Of a stretch of DNA of 42,958 bases, positions 17,836-27,225 are shown piece by piece. The notes beneath the pieces were generated by a model, which was not told the origin of the DNA, did not search any database, and saw only the letters and a program-made list of their open reading frames with translations. Made by a program: the position numbers and the translations under genes. Location of the stretch: the NCBI GenBank assembly GCA_910587545.1, contig CAJUMI010000013.1, positions 1 through 42,958 of the forward strand, in the 5' to 3' direction. Origin of the DNA: an uncultured Muribaculaceae bacterium (GTDB lineage Bacteria; Bacteroidota; Bacteroidia; Bacteroidales; Muribaculaceae). Position 1 is the first letter of the stretch; each line of letters starts with the position of its first letter.

Positions 17836-18594
17836 TCAGTTGAAAGCCTCAACTATACCCATGAAGTCGGCACACTTGAGAGCGGCACCGCCGATAAGGC
17901 CGCCGTCGACGTCGGGTTTTGCGAAAAGTTCCTTGGCGTTGGAAGGCTTGCAGCTACCGCCGTAGAGTATAGATGTGTTGTCGGCGACTTCCTTGCCGTA
18001 TTTTTCAGCGATCACTCCGCGGATGAAAGCGTGCATGTCCTCAGCCTGATCGGCTGTGGCGGTCTTGCCTGTACCGATAGCCCAGACGGGTTCATAAGCA
18101 AGAATGATCTTGCCGAAGTCTTCAGCTGAAAGGTGGAAGAGGGCGTCGACGATCTGTTTCTTGACAACGTCGAAGTAGGTGCCGTTTTCGCGTTCTTCGA
18201 GAACTTCACCGATGCAGAAGATCGGAGTCAGGTTGTTTTCGAACGCAAGAGCCACTTTCTCGCGAAGAGTTTCTGAAGTCTCTCCGTAATACTGACGACG
18301 CTCGGAGTGACCAAGGATGACGTAACCGGCTCCAGTCGAAGCGACCATAGCTGCAGAAACTTCACCGGTGTAAGCGCCTGATTTGTGGTCGGCACAGTTT
18401 TCAGCACCGAGACCGAGCGAATCCTTGCAGATCTTTTCGCTGATAGTTGCAAGATGAGTGAAAGGCACGCAGATCACTACATCACAGTTGTGTTCGGCAG
18501 CTTTGACTGCGGCATTAACTTCTTCGGCAAGAGCGACACCCTCCTGAAGAGTGGTGTTCATTTTCCAGTTGCCTGCGACAATGTTCTTTCTCAT
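17836..18594 (-). CDS. tpiA: triosephosphate isomerase
   Basis: A 252-residue TIM-barrel enzyme that interconverts DHAP and glyceraldehyde 3-phosphate. 'RKNIVAGNWKMNTTLQEG' carries the catalytic Lys, 'YVILGHSERRQYYGE' the catalytic His, and 'ILAYEPVWAIGTGKTAT' the catalytic Glu and loop 6. 'ILYGGSCKPSNAKELFAKPDVDGGLIGGAAL' is the phosphate-binding end. Full length. Confidence 0.97.
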   Translation of the reverse strand: MRKNIVAGNWKMNTTLQEGVALAEEVNAAVKAAEHNCDVVICVPFTHLATISEKICKDSLGLGAENCADHKSGAYTGEVSAAMVASTGAGYVILGHSERRQYYGETSETLREKVALAFENNLTPIFCIGEVLEERENGTYFDVVKKQIVDALFHLSAEDFGKIILAYEPVWAIGTGKTATADQAEDMHAFIRGVIAEKYGKEVADNTSILYGGSCKPSNAKELFAKPDVDGGLIGGAALKCADFMGIVEAFN

Positions 18595-18655
18595 TATTCT
18601 ATTGTATTTATGTTTAGTTTTATGATTATTTTATCTATAGTGTTTAAATCGAGTG

Positions 18656-18663
18656 CAAAGTTA
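18656..18663 (-). promoter_or_regulatory. possible tpiA promoter box
   Basis: TAACTTTG on the minus strand, 62 bases before the tpiA start and touching the stop of the upstream gene. The -33 region lacks a clear TTTG, so this is an internal promoter candidate only. Confidence 0.4.
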
Positions 18664-19962
18664 CGAATTTTTGGCCGAATGGCGGATAAGCCGACATAAG
18701 ATTTTGTCAGGAAATTTCAGTACGTAAACCAGTATCAGCCAAGCTATGAACGACAAAGTCAGCCATAAGTGGAATGTAGAGCCGTCGGAATAGTCTTCAC
18801 TGCCTATGAGTTTGCCGCCGTCAGACCTGTTCGATCGCAATGCGTCAAATCTGACGGAAGCCAGATTGCGTTTCCAGCTGATGGTTCCGTCGTGAAGCCA
18901 CACCAGGGCGGCGTCACCTCTGACTAGTTCCTTGAGCGAGGTGTCTTCGACAGAGTAAACGGGATATTCGGGGAGTGCAAGTTGACGCCACGACTGCAGG
19001 GCGTCGCCTTCGGCGGCAACAAATGCAACCATGCGTCCGCTGTCATTGACTGTTAAATGTTCATACAACTCATTGGCGAGGCGCGATTTTGTAAGATAGC
19101 GGATACCGGGATCAGACACGACTAAAATCAGCATGTCTCCTACCCCGTCAAGCACCTCGTCAGTGACGTCGAAACCATCTTCGTCATAGACCGTCAGAGT
19201 CTCTGCCGGTTCAGAGACGTCTGCTATCTCGGCACTGACAAAAGTCCAGGTGCTGTCGGGAAGATCGTCAATGCCAAATGACTTTTCGACGCCGTCCTTT
19301 GTGTATATATATGAATCCTCTGTATTTGGATATATATAGGAATCCTCTCCAATGTCGGAGAGGTCGACCGATGCCGACAAAACCGAACCGACGGGATAAG
19401 GGCGGAAATCCACTAAAGGCTGGTAGCGGTAGCCAATAAATGCCAAAGCAGTCGAATAGGCGATAGCACCGGCCACGACAAGCCACTGGACAGACAAGGT
19501 AAATATGCCGGCTACACGATCGTTGCAGGTCAACAGATATATGATCATAGCCGACAGGACAATATTTTTGCCTAAAGTGGCATAATTGGACAAGACTATA
19601 AAATCGCCGAAGCAACCGCAGTCGCTGACAGGGTCAGCAACAGCTATATATGCGGTGAGCGGGAGCATAAAACACATGAATGCGGCCGCGAGCCATACTG
19701 AAACTCGCCGCATGGCTCCTGTCGCGACAAGCATGCCTGCGACAAACTCACTGACAGACAACAGCATGGCGAATGCCAACGTGATTTCCATCGGCAAAAC
19801 CAGGCCCCAGACGCTGAAATACTCTTCGATCTTATAGATAAAGCCCCACGGGTCAATTGATTTTGACCAGCCAGACACAAGGAACGTGGCCCCGACAAGG
19901 ATCCTGAATATCCAGACCAATGAGGCAACGAGAAGCGATTTCTTGTTTTCAGCGCGATCCAT
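18661..19962 (-). CDS. DoxX-like membrane protein (BT_3928-type family)
   Basis: A 433-residue protein. The first ~180 residues form four or five membrane helices of DoxX type: 'WIFRILVGATFLVSGWSKSIDPWGFIYKIEEYFSVWG', 'MEITLAFAMLLSVSEFVAGM', 'PVSDCGCFGDFIVLSN' with a CxC pair, and 'WLVVAGAIAYSTALAFIGY'. The next ~220 residues are a soluble domain with a thioredoxin-like look ('DMLILVVSDPGIR'), followed by a last helix ('LWLTLSFIAWLILVYVLKF'). This fold and the position between DUF1599 and tpiA fit the Bacteroidales BT_3928 family. A role in membrane redox balance is inferred from the DoxX relationship only. Confidence 0.75.
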   Translation of the reverse strand: MDRAENKKSLLVASLVWIFRILVGATFLVSGWSKSIDPWGFIYKIEEYFSVWGLVLPMEITLAFAMLLSVSEFVAGMLVATGAMRRVSVWLAAAFMCFMLPLTAYIAVADPVSDCGCFGDFIVLSNYATLGKNIVLSAMIIYLLTCNDRVAGIFTLSVQWLVVAGAIAYSTALAFIGYRYQPLVDFRPYPVGSVLSASVDLSDIGEDSYIYPNTEDSYIYTKDGVEKSFGIDDLPDSTWTFVSAEIADVSEPAETLTVYDEDGFDVTDEVLDGVGDMLILVVSDPGIRYLTKSRLANELYEHLTVNDSGRMVAFVAAEGDALQSWRQLALPEYPVYSVEDTSLKELVRGDAALVWLHDGTISWKRNLASVRFDALRSNRSDGGKLIGSEDYSDGSTFHLWLTLSFIAWLILVYVLKFPDKILCRLIRHSAKNS

Positions 19963-20494
19963 CGGAGAGTTTGATTATGCCGAACACCGCATAATTGACC
20001 ATATCCATGTAGTTGGCGTCAATGCCTTCCGAGATCTTAGTCTCGCCGCAGTGATCCTCTATTTCCTTGGTGCGTTGTATCTTGGTGAGTATAAGATCAG
20101 TGTAAGACAGCACCCTCATCATGCGCCACGCCTCATCATAGTCGTGATTTTTGGCTATCATAAGTGTCCGTATGCGGACGGCGACCTCATCGTACCAACG
20201 AAGAGCGGTAGCGACGTCGATATCCTTCGAATCGGCAAAGCCGTGTTCAATCTGAATTATGCCGACGATGCCATAGTTGACAATGCCGATGAATTCTGGC
20301 AATATGCCCTCTCCCACCGCTGAATGGCCTTTGATTTCGAGCGAACGGATTCTTTTGGCCTTGATGAATATCTGGTCTGTCAAGGCAGCGGGACGCATGA
20401 TGCGCCACGAAGGGCCGTAGTCGGCCAGTTTTTTCTCGAAAATATCACGGCACACGGTCAGCGCCTCGTCAAACTGTTGTATTGTATCGCTCAT
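19949..20494 (-). CDS. DUF1599 domain-containing protein
   Basis: A 181-residue soluble protein made of two copies of one unit. Repeat 1 (about residues 20-80) has 'DYGPSWRIMRPAALTDQIFIKAKRI' and 'FIGIVNYGIVGIIQIE'; repeat 2 (about 115-178) has 'DYDEAWRMMRVLSYTDLILTKIQRT' and 'YMDMVNYAVFGIIKL'. This internal duplication is characteristic of DUF1599, whose fold resembles nucleotide pyrophosphohydrolases of the MazG/dUTPase group (inference). The stop overlaps the start of the DoxX-like gene by 14 bases. It heads the operon running to folE. Confidence 0.85.
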   Translation of the reverse strand: MSDTIQQFDEALTVCRDIFEKKLADYGPSWRIMRPAALTDQIFIKAKRIRSLEIKGHSAVGEGILPEFIGIVNYGIVGIIQIEHGFADSKDIDVATALRWYDEVAVRIRTLMIAKNHDYDEAWRMMRVLSYTDLILTKIQRTKEIEDHCGETKISEGIDANYMDMVNYAVFGIIKLSDGSR

Positions 20495-20540
20495 ATATCA
20501 CGAATTTATAGACTAAATTACTCACAATGGGTGTTTATAT

Positions 20541-22520
20541 TTATCTTCCGCCAGCCTGTTCAAGGTCCATGACTGCAAGTTCCCAGACGCTCATTGCGTT
20601 TTCGAGTGCCTTCTGAGCCTCGGCATGTTCTTTGAATATGGCGTCGGTGCACTCCCCCGAAGCGATGCGGGCTTCGATGTCGGCCACAGCCTGCTCAAGG
20701 TGAGCGACTTCGGCTTCGGCTTCAGTTACTTTCTTCTGCAGTCGCTTGACGGACTTCTCCCTCTCTCTCTGCTCTGCATATGAAAGCCGCGGAGCGGGCT
20801 GCGGGGCCTTGACCGTGGGCGCAGGTGCATTGGCTTTCGGGGCCTGCTGCCTGGCCTTGCCATCCTGTGATACGGACGTCGGACTTTTTGACAATTCAAG
20901 TTCGGCAAGCGACGCGATACGCTTCTTTTCGAGGAACTCGTAAATACCGCCGAGACACTCGCGTACACGTCCGCCACCGAACTCATAGACCTTCTCCACG
21001 AGGCCGTCAAGAAATTCGCGGTCGTGGCTTACGACAATCACAGTGCCGTTGAAATCCTTGATGGCCTGCTTGAGGATATCTTTTGTCCGCATGTCAAGAT
21101 GGTTGGTAGGTTCGTCGAGGATCAGAAGATTGACAGGTTCAAGCAAAAGACGGATCATGGCCAAACGTGTCTTCTCACCGCCCGACAGCACCTTGACTTT
21201 CTTGTCGGAAGCCTCACCGCCAAACATGAATGCGCCGAGTATGTCTCTGATCTTGGTACGTATGTCTCCGACGGCGACACGGTCGATGGTGTCGAAGACA
21301 GTCACCGATTCGTCAAGCAGTTGAGCCTGATTTTGGGCAAAATATCCGATCTTGACATTATGGCCGATCTTGAGTCCGCCTGTATATGGTATTTCTCCGA
21401 GAATACATTTGACCAGCGTCGATTTACCCTCGCCGTTTTTGCCGACAAAGGCAACTTTCTCGCCGCGCTTGATCGTGAATGTCGCGTGATCGAATACCTG
21501 ATGGTCGCCGTATGCCTTGCCCACATTTTCAGCTATGATCGGATAGTCTCCAGACCGCGGAGCCGGGGGAAATCTAAGGCTCAGATGCGAATTGTCAAGT
21601 TCGTCGACCTCTATACGCTCGATCTTCGCGAGTTGCTTCATCCGGCTCTGGACCTGAACAGCTTTTGTCGCCTTATAACGGAAACGCTCTATGAATTCCT
21701 CGGTGTCCTGTATCTGTTTCTGCTGGTTCTGATAGGCGCGCATCTGCTGTTCGATACGTTCCTGACGCAACACGACAAATTTCGAGTAATTGACCGCATA
21801 GTCGTAGATTTTGCCGAGATTGATCTCTATCGTGCGGTTGGTCACGTTGTCGATGAACGCGCGGTCGTGACTCACAAGCACAACAGCCTTGGCCTTGGTC
21901 ATAAGGAAATTCTCGAGCCATTGAATTGACTCTATGTCGAGGTGGTTGGTCGGCTCGTCGAGCAGAAGCACATCCGGACGCGTCAGCAGAAGTTTGGCAA
22001 GCTCGATGCGCATTCTCCATCCGCCGCTGAATTCGGATGTCGGCCTGTCGAAATCGGCACGCGAAAACCCGAGTCCGATCAATGTCTTTTCGAGCTCGGC
22101 CTCGCAATTGTCCGAGGCCTGCATGGCAAACTGCTCTGACAGATCGGTCATGCGTTCGATCAGTAGCCTATAGTCGTCGCTCTCATAATCAGTGCGGCTT
22201 GCAAGCTCATCGTTCATATGATCGAGCCGCCGCTGCATCTCTTCGATATGAGAGAATGCCTTACGAGCCTCGTCGGCGACAGTCAGAGTGTCAGACAGAA
22301 CCATCTGCTGAGGAAGATAGCCGATCGTGACATCAGCGGGCACGGCCACCGAACCGGATGTCGGTTTCTGCAGACCGGCGATTATCTTGAGCATGGTCGA
22401 TTTGCCCGCACCGTTTTTGCCTACTAACGCGATTTTGTCTTTCGGATTGATAACATAATCGATATTATCAAACAGCGACTTGGCGCTGAACTCAACAGAA
22501 AGATTGTTGATCGAGATCAT
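20541..22520 (-). CDS. ABC-F family ATPase
   Basis: A 659-residue soluble protein with two ABC domains and no membrane segments. Domain 1: 'ALVGKNGAGKSTML' (Walker A), 'EFSGGWRMRIELAKLLL' (signature), 'DVLLLDEPTNHLD' (Walker B). Linker with the Arg/Lys-rich 'RFRYKATKAVQVQSRMKQLAK'. Domain 2: 'AFVGKNGEGKSTLV', 'LSGGEKTRLAMIRLLL', 'NLLILDEPTNHLD'. The C-terminal ~110 residues form a coiled coil after a Pro/Ala-rich link. This layout fits the Uup/YbiT-like ABC-F group acting on ribosomes. Start overlaps the ddl stop by four bases. Confidence 0.92.
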   Translation of the reverse strand: MISINNLSVEFSAKSLFDNIDYVINPKDKIALVGKNGAGKSTMLKIIAGLQKPTSGSVAVPADVTIGYLPQQMVLSDTLTVADEARKAFSHIEEMQRRLDHMNDELASRTDYESDDYRLLIERMTDLSEQFAMQASDNCEAELEKTLIGLGFSRADFDRPTSEFSGGWRMRIELAKLLLTRPDVLLLDEPTNHLDIESIQWLENFLMTKAKAVVLVSHDRAFIDNVTNRTIEINLGKIYDYAVNYSKFVVLRQERIEQQMRAYQNQQKQIQDTEEFIERFRYKATKAVQVQSRMKQLAKIERIEVDELDNSHLSLRFPPAPRSGDYPIIAENVGKAYGDHQVFDHATFTIKRGEKVAFVGKNGEGKSTLVKCILGEIPYTGGLKIGHNVKIGYFAQNQAQLLDESVTVFDTIDRVAVGDIRTKIRDILGAFMFGGEASDKKVKVLSGGEKTRLAMIRLLLEPVNLLILDEPTNHLDMRTKDILKQAIKDFNGTVIVVSHDREFLDGLVEKVYEFGGGRVRECLGGIYEFLEKKRIASLAELELSKSPTSVSQDGKARQQAPKANAPAPTVKAPQPAPRLSYAEQREREKSVKRLQKKVTEAEAEVAHLEQAVADIEARIASGECTDAIFKEHAEAQKALENAMSVWELAVMDLEQAGGR

Positions 22521-23707
22521 TTGCAGCCCAATTTGCCCTTAGTACCGCATTTGACACCACCGCCCATTGAGAATATATTCCCGTCATAGCTTACAGTCTT
22601 TGTCGCTTCATCGCGTTTGCGTTTAAGTGCGAGCGAGACAAGACGGTCCATGAGTCTGTCGAAACTCAAACCTGTAGCTTCCCAAAGATAGAACGACAAA
22701 GAGCCGGGAATGGTGTTGATCTCGTTGACATAGATATTGCGGTTATCACGGTCGACAATCATATCGACACGGCTGACGCCATGACATGAAAGCACTCTGA
22801 AAGTCTCGCCCGCCAGGAAACGGATCCTGTCGGTCTCGGCGGCCGGCAGATCAGCGGGAATACGCTTCTGTGAGGCCTGCATGCCCTTCGAGCCTTTGCT
22901 GCCGCCCATATATTTATCCTGATAAGAGAGTATTTCGCCGCTTTTGATAGGCTCTTCGAGCACGGATGTCTCGTAATCGTCACAATCACCGAGCACCGAA
23001 CAGTTGATCTCCTGAAGATGCTCGACCATATGCTCGACTATAATCCTTGCCGAATAATGGCGCGCGTCATCGACTTTCTCGACAAGCTGCTCGCGGTCAA
23101 CAGCGCGTCCGATGCCTACACTTGATCCGAGATTGGCCGGTTTCACAATGACCGGATAACCGATTTTCTCTTCTATTTCAGCAATCATGACATCTTTCTG
23201 TCTGGCCCACTGCTTGTCGGTAAACCAAATATAATCAACAACCGGTATGCCACTTGCCTGAAGGATCATCTTCATGGTTATCTTGTCCATGCCGTTGGCT
23301 GAAGCGAGCACGTCGCAACCGGCATAAGGGATACCGATCGAATCAAGGATGCCCTCGAAGGTGCCGTCCTCGCCGTTTGAACCGTGGAGAACAGGAATGA
23401 CTACGTCAAGATTACAGAGTACATCTGTGCCAAACATCGGTTTCTTCACCTTATACAGTCTGTAATCACCATATACGGGACGCATGTAGACCTCGTCGCA
23501 TTTTTCAAGCAATGTCTTGGTGTCGCGGTAATTGGCGACATCAAACAGGGCTTCGCCCGTAAACCACCGGCCTTGTTTGGTTATATAGATGGGTGTTACA
23601 TCATATTTTTCTCTGTTGATGGCATTCATGGCCTGGCTTGCCGAGATGACCGATATTTCGTGTTCGGTTGAACGTCCACCAAAAAACACTCCAATTCTTG
23701 TTTTCAT
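22517..23707 (-). CDS. ddl: D-alanine--D-alanine ligase-type ATP-grasp enzyme
   Basis: A 396-residue ATP-grasp ligase. 'KTRIGVFFGGRSTEHEISVISA' is the Ddl N-motif; 'GIPYAGCDVLASANGMDKITMK' and 'GYPVIVKPANLGSSVGIGRA' are nucleotide-binding parts; 'DNRNIYVNEINTIPGSLSFYLWEATG' is the Mg-binding end. Standard Ddl enzymes usually read 'NT.PGMT' there, whereas the 'NTIPGSLSFYLWE' form belongs, as I recall, to a separate Ddl-like subgroup common in Clostridia. It is also ~50-90 residues longer than a typical Ddl and ends in a Gly/Cys-rich tail. D-Ala-D-Ala is the best product guess; another D-Ala-D-X is possible. It follows a membrane Mur ligase by 45 bases. Confidence 0.85.
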   Translation of the reverse strand: MKTRIGVFFGGRSTEHEISVISASQAMNAINREKYDVTPIYITKQGRWFTGEALFDVANYRDTKTLLEKCDEVYMRPVYGDYRLYKVKKPMFGTDVLCNLDVVIPVLHGSNGEDGTFEGILDSIGIPYAGCDVLASANGMDKITMKMILQASGIPVVDYIWFTDKQWARQKDVMIAEIEEKIGYPVIVKPANLGSSVGIGRAVDREQLVEKVDDARHYSARIIVEHMVEHLQEINCSVLGDCDDYETSVLEEPIKSGEILSYQDKYMGGSKGSKGMQASQKRIPADLPAAETDRIRFLAGETFRVLSCHGVSRVDMIVDRDNRNIYVNEINTIPGSLSFYLWEATGLSFDRLMDRLVSLALKRKRDEATKTVSYDGNIFSMGGGVKCGTKGKLGCK

Positions 23708-23752
23708 ATTTTGATGCGTTATCGCTTTATAAGAGCTTGTAAAAAAGATATA

Positions 23753-25345
23753 TCATTTAAAAGTATCGGGAAGATCGTTTTCGTAAAGCACCGTGTCGCC
23801 GGCCTGAAGAATTGTCGACAACAATTTCTGCGCTTCGGCAAAGGTGTCGACTGTGTAGATAGCGTCAGCAGCCATGCCCTGTGACTTGATGCCGTCAATT
23901 ATCGCGTCGCGGTTGTAACGGCATACTATCACTGCGATATCGGCCGACTGAGCGATTTTCTTGCCGAAGGCATTGTTGAGTTCATAAGTGCGGTCGCCAA
24001 GTTCGACCATGCCCGGGGTGACGACTACGCGGCGTCCACCTTCCATGCCTGCAAGGACATCAAGAGCCATCGACGAGCCGACCGGATTACTGTTGTAGGC
24101 ATCGTCGATCACCACAATTCCTCCGGGAGCACGCCTGATGCTGAGACGATGCTCGACCTGGGCGATCTCACCTACGGCATATCTGATATTATCATCCGTC
24201 ACGCCGAAATGGCGGGCCATTGAAACTGCAGCCAACAGGTTTGAGATATTGCATTCTCCAACAAGACGGGTGTGGAGTCGCATCGTCCAGCCATCGGCAT
24301 CACGCATCGTGAAATCAGTGCCGTTCGCACTGTAGGATATATCTTCGGCTATAATCCGGGCACCGTCAGTTTTTTTGACCGCATAGCGGTGACAGGCTAC
24401 ATTATCGACCTTACGGTTCTCGATCATTTCAAAATCATTGTTGACAACGGCGAGTCCGTCAGCCGGTAGAGAATCGACAAGTTCGAACTTAGTGCCTTGA
24501 ATATTCTCAATCGTCTTGAAAGACTCAAGATGCTGAGGGCCGACTGCGGTCACAATGCCGGCCTGAGGATGGACGAGGTCACAGATCTCCCTGATGTCGC
24601 CTACTTCCTTAGCGCCCATCTCCACGACAAAAATTTCGTTGTATGGTTTCAGGTGCTCTCTTATAGTGCGCACTACACCGAGCGTGGTGTTGAAGTTGCC
24701 GGGAGTCATAAGAGTGTCATACTGTTCGGAAAGTATGCGATGGAGATAGTGTTTGGTGCTTGTCTTTCCGTAGCTGCCGGTGACTCCAATGATCTTAAGA
24801 TCGGGCATAGACGCGAGAATCGATGCAGCCTCGTTGTAGTAACGGCGGTTTATGGCCTTTTCGACGGGTGATAAAATAATATTTGCAAGTAATATGAGCA
24901 CATGGCTGATGCAGTAACAGCCAGTCAAAGCGATTGCCGTCACTTTAACTGCGGTAAGCAGCATACTGTCGCCGAACAGCAGGACTGCCACAGCGCAGAC
25001 AATCATTGCCAAAAACAGATAGACACAGTAAATTCGTCTTGCTCTTTTTGTCCAGACGAGAGGCAGCTTGTACTTCCTGGAGACGAGAACTCCGGCATGC
25101 GCGCAAGAAAAAAGCCCAATAAGCGGCAATGCGATCAGTTCAAGCCCTAGTCCGGCCAGAGCCATGAAAAACACTATTATGCCCGAAAGACGCCACATGG
25201 AAGTGGTGTCGCGCGAAACACGCAACCATTTGCAATAACGGTCATTACGATAGCTGTTCTGCTGCAGCATCATAAGGTCGCGCTTATATTCGAGCACTAC
25301 ATTAAGCGCTGCAAATAAACCAATTACAATATAAAACGAAAGCAT
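23753..25345 (-). CDS. membrane-embedded Mur ligase (MurF-like)
   Basis: A 530-residue protein. Residues 1-160 hold about four hydrophobic stretches (3-18, 51-84, 105-124, 128-158). A Mur-ligase ATPase core follows: P-loop GVTGSYGKTST at 187-197, 'TPGNFNTTLGVVRTIREHL', 'FVVEMGAKEVGDIREICDLVHPQAGIVT' and 'HLESFKTIENI'. Then the C-terminal ligase domain: 'EHRLSIRRAPGGIVVIDDAYNSNPVGSSMALDVL' and 'VVVTPGMVELGDRTYELNNAFGKK'. These are MurF-type. The usual MurF N-terminal domain that holds UDP-MurNAc-tripeptide is missing and the membrane part takes its place. The likely reaction is addition of a D-Ala-D-Ala-type dipeptide, but the acceptor may not be the soluble UDP precursor. Confidence 0.8.
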   Translation of the reverse strand: MLSFYIVIGLFAALNVVLEYKRDLMMLQQNSYRNDRYCKWLRVSRDTTSMWRLSGIIVFFMALAGLGLELIALPLIGLFSCAHAGVLVSRKYKLPLVWTKRARRIYCVYLFLAMIVCAVAVLLFGDSMLLTAVKVTAIALTGCYCISHVLILLANIILSPVEKAINRRYYNEAASILASMPDLKIIGVTGSYGKTSTKHYLHRILSEQYDTLMTPGNFNTTLGVVRTIREHLKPYNEIFVVEMGAKEVGDIREICDLVHPQAGIVTAVGPQHLESFKTIENIQGTKFELVDSLPADGLAVVNNDFEMIENRKVDNVACHRYAVKKTDGARIIAEDISYSANGTDFTMRDADGWTMRLHTRLVGECNISNLLAAVSMARHFGVTDDNIRYAVGEIAQVEHRLSIRRAPGGIVVIDDAYNSNPVGSSMALDVLAGMEGGRRVVVTPGMVELGDRTYELNNAFGKKIAQSADIAVIVCRYNRDAIIDGIKSQGMAADAIYTVDTFAEAQKLLSTILQAGDTVLYENDLPDTFK

Positions 25346-25358
25346 CTATTTAGCAATT

Positions 25359-26120
25359 TTAATTGATAAAACTTCTTAACACCGCCGCAAACTGATAAGG
25401 ATTGTCAAGAAAGCTATAGTGTCCGCAAGCTGGAAAAGATACAAGTCCGGCGTCAGGTATCAGACGCTCCATCACTTTGGCATCGCGCAGAGGTGTCGCC
25501 GTGTCGTTCTCACCCCAGACAAGCAATGTCGGCGCTTTTATTGACGGCATGGCATATTTCAGATCTTCATTGACCACCTTGATCAAGATTGACCGCATCA
25601 TCGGAGAGGCCATCGCGTAATCAGACGATCCGTTGCGCTTTCTCATTCTCTCGATACGCGACTCGGCCTTTTTCTTGCCGAGCACGATACGGGAAATAAT
25701 TTTTCCGGCCTTGAAGGAATAGATTTTGAAATAATATTTGAGACTTCTCTTGGGTTTGATGCCGGCCGCATCGACAAGAATTAGCTTGTCGATATTGTTA
25801 CGCGACGCATAAAGAATCCCTACTCTGCCACCGAACGAGTGACCGAGTATGACGGGATTTTCTATTCCCAGATCATAGACAAACTTCTCAAGCATTGATG
25901 TATAATCTTCAACGCCCCATACAGAGACCGGCTCGGATGACTTGCCAAACCCGGGCAAATCAATATTATATACCGTATGCTTTTCGGCAGCGATATCGGC
26001 GATAGATCTGACAGTCGAACCATTACACCCCCATCCGTGCATCAGAATCATGGCCGGACCTTCGCCCGACACATCATATTTGAGCATCATACCATCGTTG
26101 AGAGCGAGATATTTCTCCAT
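25359..26120 (-). CDS. alpha/beta hydrolase
   Basis: A 253-residue hydrolase of the alpha/beta fold. 'MILMHGWGCNGSTV' forms the oxyanion HG loop, 'PVILGHSFGGRVGILYAS' holds the nucleophile Ser, 'TLLVWGENDTATPL' the acid Asp, and 'SFPACGHYSFLDNP' the catalytic His. A basic cap region ('LGKKKAESRIERMRKRNGSS') lies in the middle. There is no signal peptide, so it acts in the cytoplasm. It is the first gene of the hydrolase-Mur ligase-ddl-ABC-F unit, 13 bases before the Mur ligase, which hints at a linked function. The substrate is unknown. Confidence 0.85.
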   Translation of the reverse strand: MEKYLALNDGMMLKYDVSGEGPAMILMHGWGCNGSTVRSIADIAAEKHTVYNIDLPGFGKSSEPVSVWGVEDYTSMLEKFVYDLGIENPVILGHSFGGRVGILYASRNNIDKLILVDAAGIKPKRSLKYYFKIYSFKAGKIISRIVLGKKKAESRIERMRKRNGSSDYAMASPMMRSILIKVVNEDLKYAMPSIKAPTLLVWGENDTATPLRDAKVMERLIPDAGLVSFPACGHYSFLDNPYQFAAVLRSFIN

Positions 26121-26148
26121 AGTCTTTTAAAATACGGTTATTTCAGTA

Positions 26149-26180
26149 CAAAGATAGTCAATGCCGACGGTTGCGACAAA
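26149..26180 (-). promoter_or_regulatory. promoter of the hydrolase-Mur ligase-ddl-ABC-F operon
   Basis: On the minus strand TTTG (26180-26177) and TATCTTTG (26156-26149) are 20 bases apart, a full consensus. Transcription would start near 26143, about 22 bases before the hydrolase ATG at 26120. Confidence 0.8.
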
Positions 26181-26181
26181 T

Positions 26182-27225
26182 TTAGAACCAAAAAATAAGT
26201 TCGAGGGAGACACGATTTCCTTCACCCGCTATCTTCTCGTAGTTCTTATGATAGAAATACTGTTCATAATTCAGTCTGAGATCCAGTCCGGACTTTTCGC
26301 GGAGATAGCTCATGGTCACACCTCCGGTCACACGTTTTCTTGACGGCTGATTTATGGTCAACAGTCCGTCGGTGCGGAATCCAGTACTGTGATCCGTAGC
26401 GCCATCGAAACGGCCCTGAAACGACATCTGATTGAACCATTCGGCATCAATCGGCATCCGGTAGTCGGCCATAAAGTTATAGGCATGACAAGCCGAGGCA
26501 CTGCCGTTTGTATAATGCTTATAGACATACTCGGCTTCGGTGTGCCACCGGCCGGCCGACCAGCAGAACGAGGCGTCATACATGTTGAATCTTATTCCGT
26601 CGGGACAGCGGGATTCGAAAGCTCCTTCGATGAAACAATTACTGAACGTATATCGCGATTTTATGGCATAGACATAATCTTTCTGCCATCTCTCATGACT
26701 GGTCATCGCTGCCGAGTTAAAGACTCCACCCTCAACATAGATGGGAGCGAAACCGGCATTCCATCCCATCTTGACACCCACGCCTCTGAAATTGCCGACA
26801 TAAGTACCGATAAACGAATGATTTGTAAACAGGTAATCGTCGATTGACTTTGAAGCCTCAACAGAAAATGGCACCCTCATCTGGCCGGCCATAATCTTCC
26901 AGCCTTTATCAGACTTAAGCGTGGTGTAGGCATCAAGGATCTTAACAACGCCACTATTGCAGAAATCGACCTGAAAATAGTATGACGCAAAATCGGTTAC
27001 ATCTCCACGCATATTTACGCGCGCGTTGGCGACTTGAAATCGTCCCTCACCGCCATTTTCTGTAAGCTGTTCGAAACGCGAACGCATAACGCCATGGAAC
27101 TCCGGAAGATACTTAATCCATGTTTTGGGTTCGTCGTTTTCTACGGGAGTATCTGCCGCTCCGCAATAAAAGGCAGACGCAATCATCGTCGCGCCTACAA
27201 ATCGTCTAAGAGTTTCAGTAGTCAT
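26182..27225 (-). CDS. phosphate-selective-type porin (OprO/OprP-like barrel)
   Basis: A 347-residue outer-membrane barrel. A signal-like N-terminus (to about residue 24) precedes alternating beta-strand patterns: 'MRSRFEQLTENGGEGRFQVANARVNMRGDVTDFASYYFQVDF', 'WKIMAGQMRVPFSVEASKS' and 'RGVGVKMGW'. It ends in Phe (LELIFWF), as barrel proteins do for assembly. These fit the porin O/P family. Last gene of the envelope operon that starts at 30452. Its start overlaps the PCMD gene stop by 11 bases. The substrate cannot be told from sequence. Confidence 0.75.
   Translation of the reverse strand: MTTETLRRFVGATMIASAFYCGAADTPVENDEPKTWIKYLPEFHGVMRSRFEQLTENGGEGRFQVANARVNMRGDVTDFASYYFQVDFCNSGVVKILDAYTTLKSDKGWKIMAGQMRVPFSVEASKSIDDYLFTNHSFIGTYVGNFRGVGVKMGWNAGFAPIYVEGGVFNSAAMTSHERWQKDYVYAIKSRYTFSNCFIEGAFESRCPDGIRFNMYDASFCWSAGRWHTEAEYVYKHYTNGSASACHAYNFMADYRMPIDAEWFNQMSFQGRFDGATDHSTGFRTDGLLTINQPSRKRVTGGVTMSYLREKSGLDLRLNYEQYFYHKNYEKIAGEGNRVSLELIFWF

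Noticed and set aside
21024..21929. Long plus-strand frame opposite the ABC-F gene
   Set aside because: It is antisense to conserved ABC motifs and looks like mirrored codon bias.
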